From assembly GCF_000236805.1 (NCBI RefSeq), contig NZ_AGFX01000012.1, forward strand, positions 310,001 through 374,000: 64,000 nt of DNA, given 5' to 3'. The DNA is from Paenibacillus peoriae KCTC 3763. Lineage in GTDB: Bacteria; Bacillota; Bacilli; Paenibacillales; Paenibacillaceae. Shown here piece after piece: positions 63,117 to 64,000 of this stretch. Position 1 is the stretch's first letter; every line of letters begins with the position of its first letter. The position numbers and the translations under genes are program-made. Under the pieces are notes generated by a model. That model ran no database searches. It saw only the letters and a list, made by a program, of their open reading frames with translations, and was not told where the DNA came from.

Positions 63117-63146
63117 TTGCTTTAAACTAACAGTTTATGATACACT
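63117..63146 (+). promoter_or_regulatory. Extended -10 promoter of the crRNA-like RNA
   Basis: TTGCTT (63117-63122), 18 bases, then TGATACACT (63138-63146), an extended -10 form. Transcription should start close to 63153, the first base of the degenerate repeat. Confidence 0.5.
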
Positions 63147-63152
63147 CGGCAT

Positions 63153-63220
63153 GTCGCTGAAAGGCGTGGATTGAAAACTATATAATTATATTGAAGAGCC
63201 CGCCCTTAGCGGGTTTTCTC
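63153..63220 (+). ncRNA. crRNA-like RNA with one degenerate repeat, guide and terminator
   Basis: The unit starts with a shortened CRISPR repeat (63153-63177): GTCGC, a small loop, GGCG and the intact processing end TGGATTGAAA, in the opposite orientation to both arrays. The next bases CTATATAATTATATTGAAGA act as guide, and AGCCCGC/GCGGGTT with TTTTC (63197-63218) ends transcription. Ten of the eleven bases of the I-C crRNA 5' handle are kept, so Cas5d could process and load it. Its guide matches the OrfA-like gene promoter (63024-63041). Resembles CreA-type and Cas-autorepressing crRNA-like RNAs. Confidence 0.65.
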
Positions 63221-63398
63221 ATGCTTTTTAAACATAATTTCCGTCTTTTCCCCTATCCTTTGTGCCTCTTCACAAAGTTATTGAATTACACTTAGTTCCT
63301 GTCCGTTTTTCTCTAACTCCCTTTATTAGCTTCCTATCAAGCTCGCAGTTAAAGTCCAGTATTACTTCTTTTGCTTCGTAATTATAAGAATGTCAACG

Positions 63399-64000
63399 AT
63401 TTCAATCCATGCACTCATATAGAGTGCGACCGGCGCTTAGTGCTTTTACACCCAATGCTTCTTTCAATTTCAATCCACGCACTCATATAGAGTGCGACAA
63501 ATGGAGCACTTTTGTGCAGTAACTGGATTGCGAATTTCAATCCACGCACTCGCATAGAGTGCGACTGTAAATATACGATTTTCGACAACATTACTCAAGA
63601 TGATTTCAATCCACGCACTCGCATAGAGTGCGACAACGGGCCAAGTTTAAATATGATCCGATTTTCAAACTATTTCAATCCACGCACTCGCATAGAGTGC
63701 GACCAGCGTAGGCCGTTTGACGAGGACGAGGTGCGTATTTCAATCCACGCACTCGCATAGAGTGCGACGAGCGGAGACAACCCAGAGGGGCCGAGAGCTA
63801 CAAGATTTCAATCCACGCACTCGCATAGAGTGCGACTGAGCGTTGTATCCTGCATCCTTAAACTGTACAATTTCAATCCACGCACTCGCATAGAGTGCGA
63901 CTGAGCTTAAAGCATTGTTCCAGTCTCGATGAATTAATTTCAATCCACGCACTCGCATAGAGTGCGACTGTTTGGAAGGAGCGTAAATTTGGGCTTGTCC
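63399..64000 (-). CRISPR. Type I-C CRISPR array 2: at least 9 repeats, continues past the window
   Basis: Repeats of 32 bases start at 63399, 63467, 63534, 63603, 63672, 63737, 63805, 63870 and 63937, with spacers of 33-37 bases; the last 32 bases of the window are another spacer. Repeat sense is minus, as in array 1. It differs from array 1 only in the loop (TATGC in place of TGTAT). The first two repeats (63399, 63467) carry an intermediate loop and one stem-outer change, as expected for the old end, so the leader must lie to the right, beyond the window. The 178 bases between the crRNA-like RNA and this array hold nothing recognisable. Confidence 0.97.

Noticed and set aside
63512-63958. 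Open frames running through array 2 on both strands
   Set aside because: Same repeat-derived artefact.
1-64000. tRNA, rRNA, riboswitch, prophage or intact insertion sequence
   Set aside because: I looked for cloverleaf, aptamer-like and transposase patterns and found none convincing beyond the OrfA-like fragment.

Overview
The window looks like a chromosomal segment of a spore-forming, low-GC Gram-positive bacterium, most likely Paenibacillus of the P. polymyxa group. Supporting signs are strong AGGAGG-type ribosome binding sites, occasional TTG and GTG starts, a GlgC/GlgD pair, an IspA-like intracellular protease, an alsS-alsD acetoin pathway, a Spo0E-like phosphatase, a homologue of the Bacillus replication terminator protein, and AimR-like (AloR-type) peptide quorum-sensing modules. 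No rRNA, tRNA or intact insertion sequence was seen.

Layout. 1-4.6 kb: glycogen genes glgC-glgD-glgP (glgP runs off the left edge). 4.8-8.6 kb: small and hypothetical genes, including an HTH-less AloR-like TPR protein whose 3' end overlaps a tiny secreted-peptide gene. 8.7-18 kb: hexuronate catabolism (uxaA, uxaB, uxaC, a GPH-type symporter and a LacI regulator, with LacI-type operators) enclosing a pyruvate oxidase gene. 18.4-21 kb: alsS-alsD. 21-29.9 kb: ispA-like protease, glutamate racemase, azoreductase, lactonase, OsmC protein, MFS transporter, SRAP protein. 30-32.4 kb: oxidative pentose phosphate genes zwf and gnd. 32.7-40.6 kb: HxlR regulator and nitroreductase, ferredoxin-like protein, phosphodiesterase, Rrf2 regulator, DivIVA protein, dehydrogenase, RTP homologue, acyltransferase and an unrecognised gene. 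40.7-43.2 kb: hrpB. 43.9-48.8 kb: a Crp-type regulator, nucleoside hydrolase and CUT1 ABC transporter operon. 49.3-51.4 kb: gluQ and small regulators. 51.5-53.1 kb: aloR-aloP. 53.3-64 kb: a complete type I-C CRISPR-Cas locus.

The CRISPR-Cas locus reads right to left: cas3-cas5-cas8c(with internal cas11c)-cas7-cas4-cas1-cas2, then leader and an 11-repeat array. A second array (at least 9 repeats, leader outside the window) lies on the other side. Between cas3 and the second array are a small gene resembling an IS3 OrfA coiled-coil protein and, divergent from it, an unannotated crRNA-like transcription unit: extended -10 promoter, one degenerate CRISPR repeat in the opposite orientation to the arrays, about 20 nt of guide, and an intrinsic terminator. 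The guide matches 14 of 15 seed-proximal bases in the promoter region of the small gene, next to a TTC motif (the type I-C PAM), and the only mismatch is at position 6, which type I Cascade does not read. This resembles CreA/creR-type crRNA-like regulators and is the most interesting item in the window.

Other items worth attention are three copies of a structured intergenic element whose main stem shows compensatory changes, matching HxlR-type operators before the HxlR gene and the nitroreductase gene, and a decayed histidine kinase gene.
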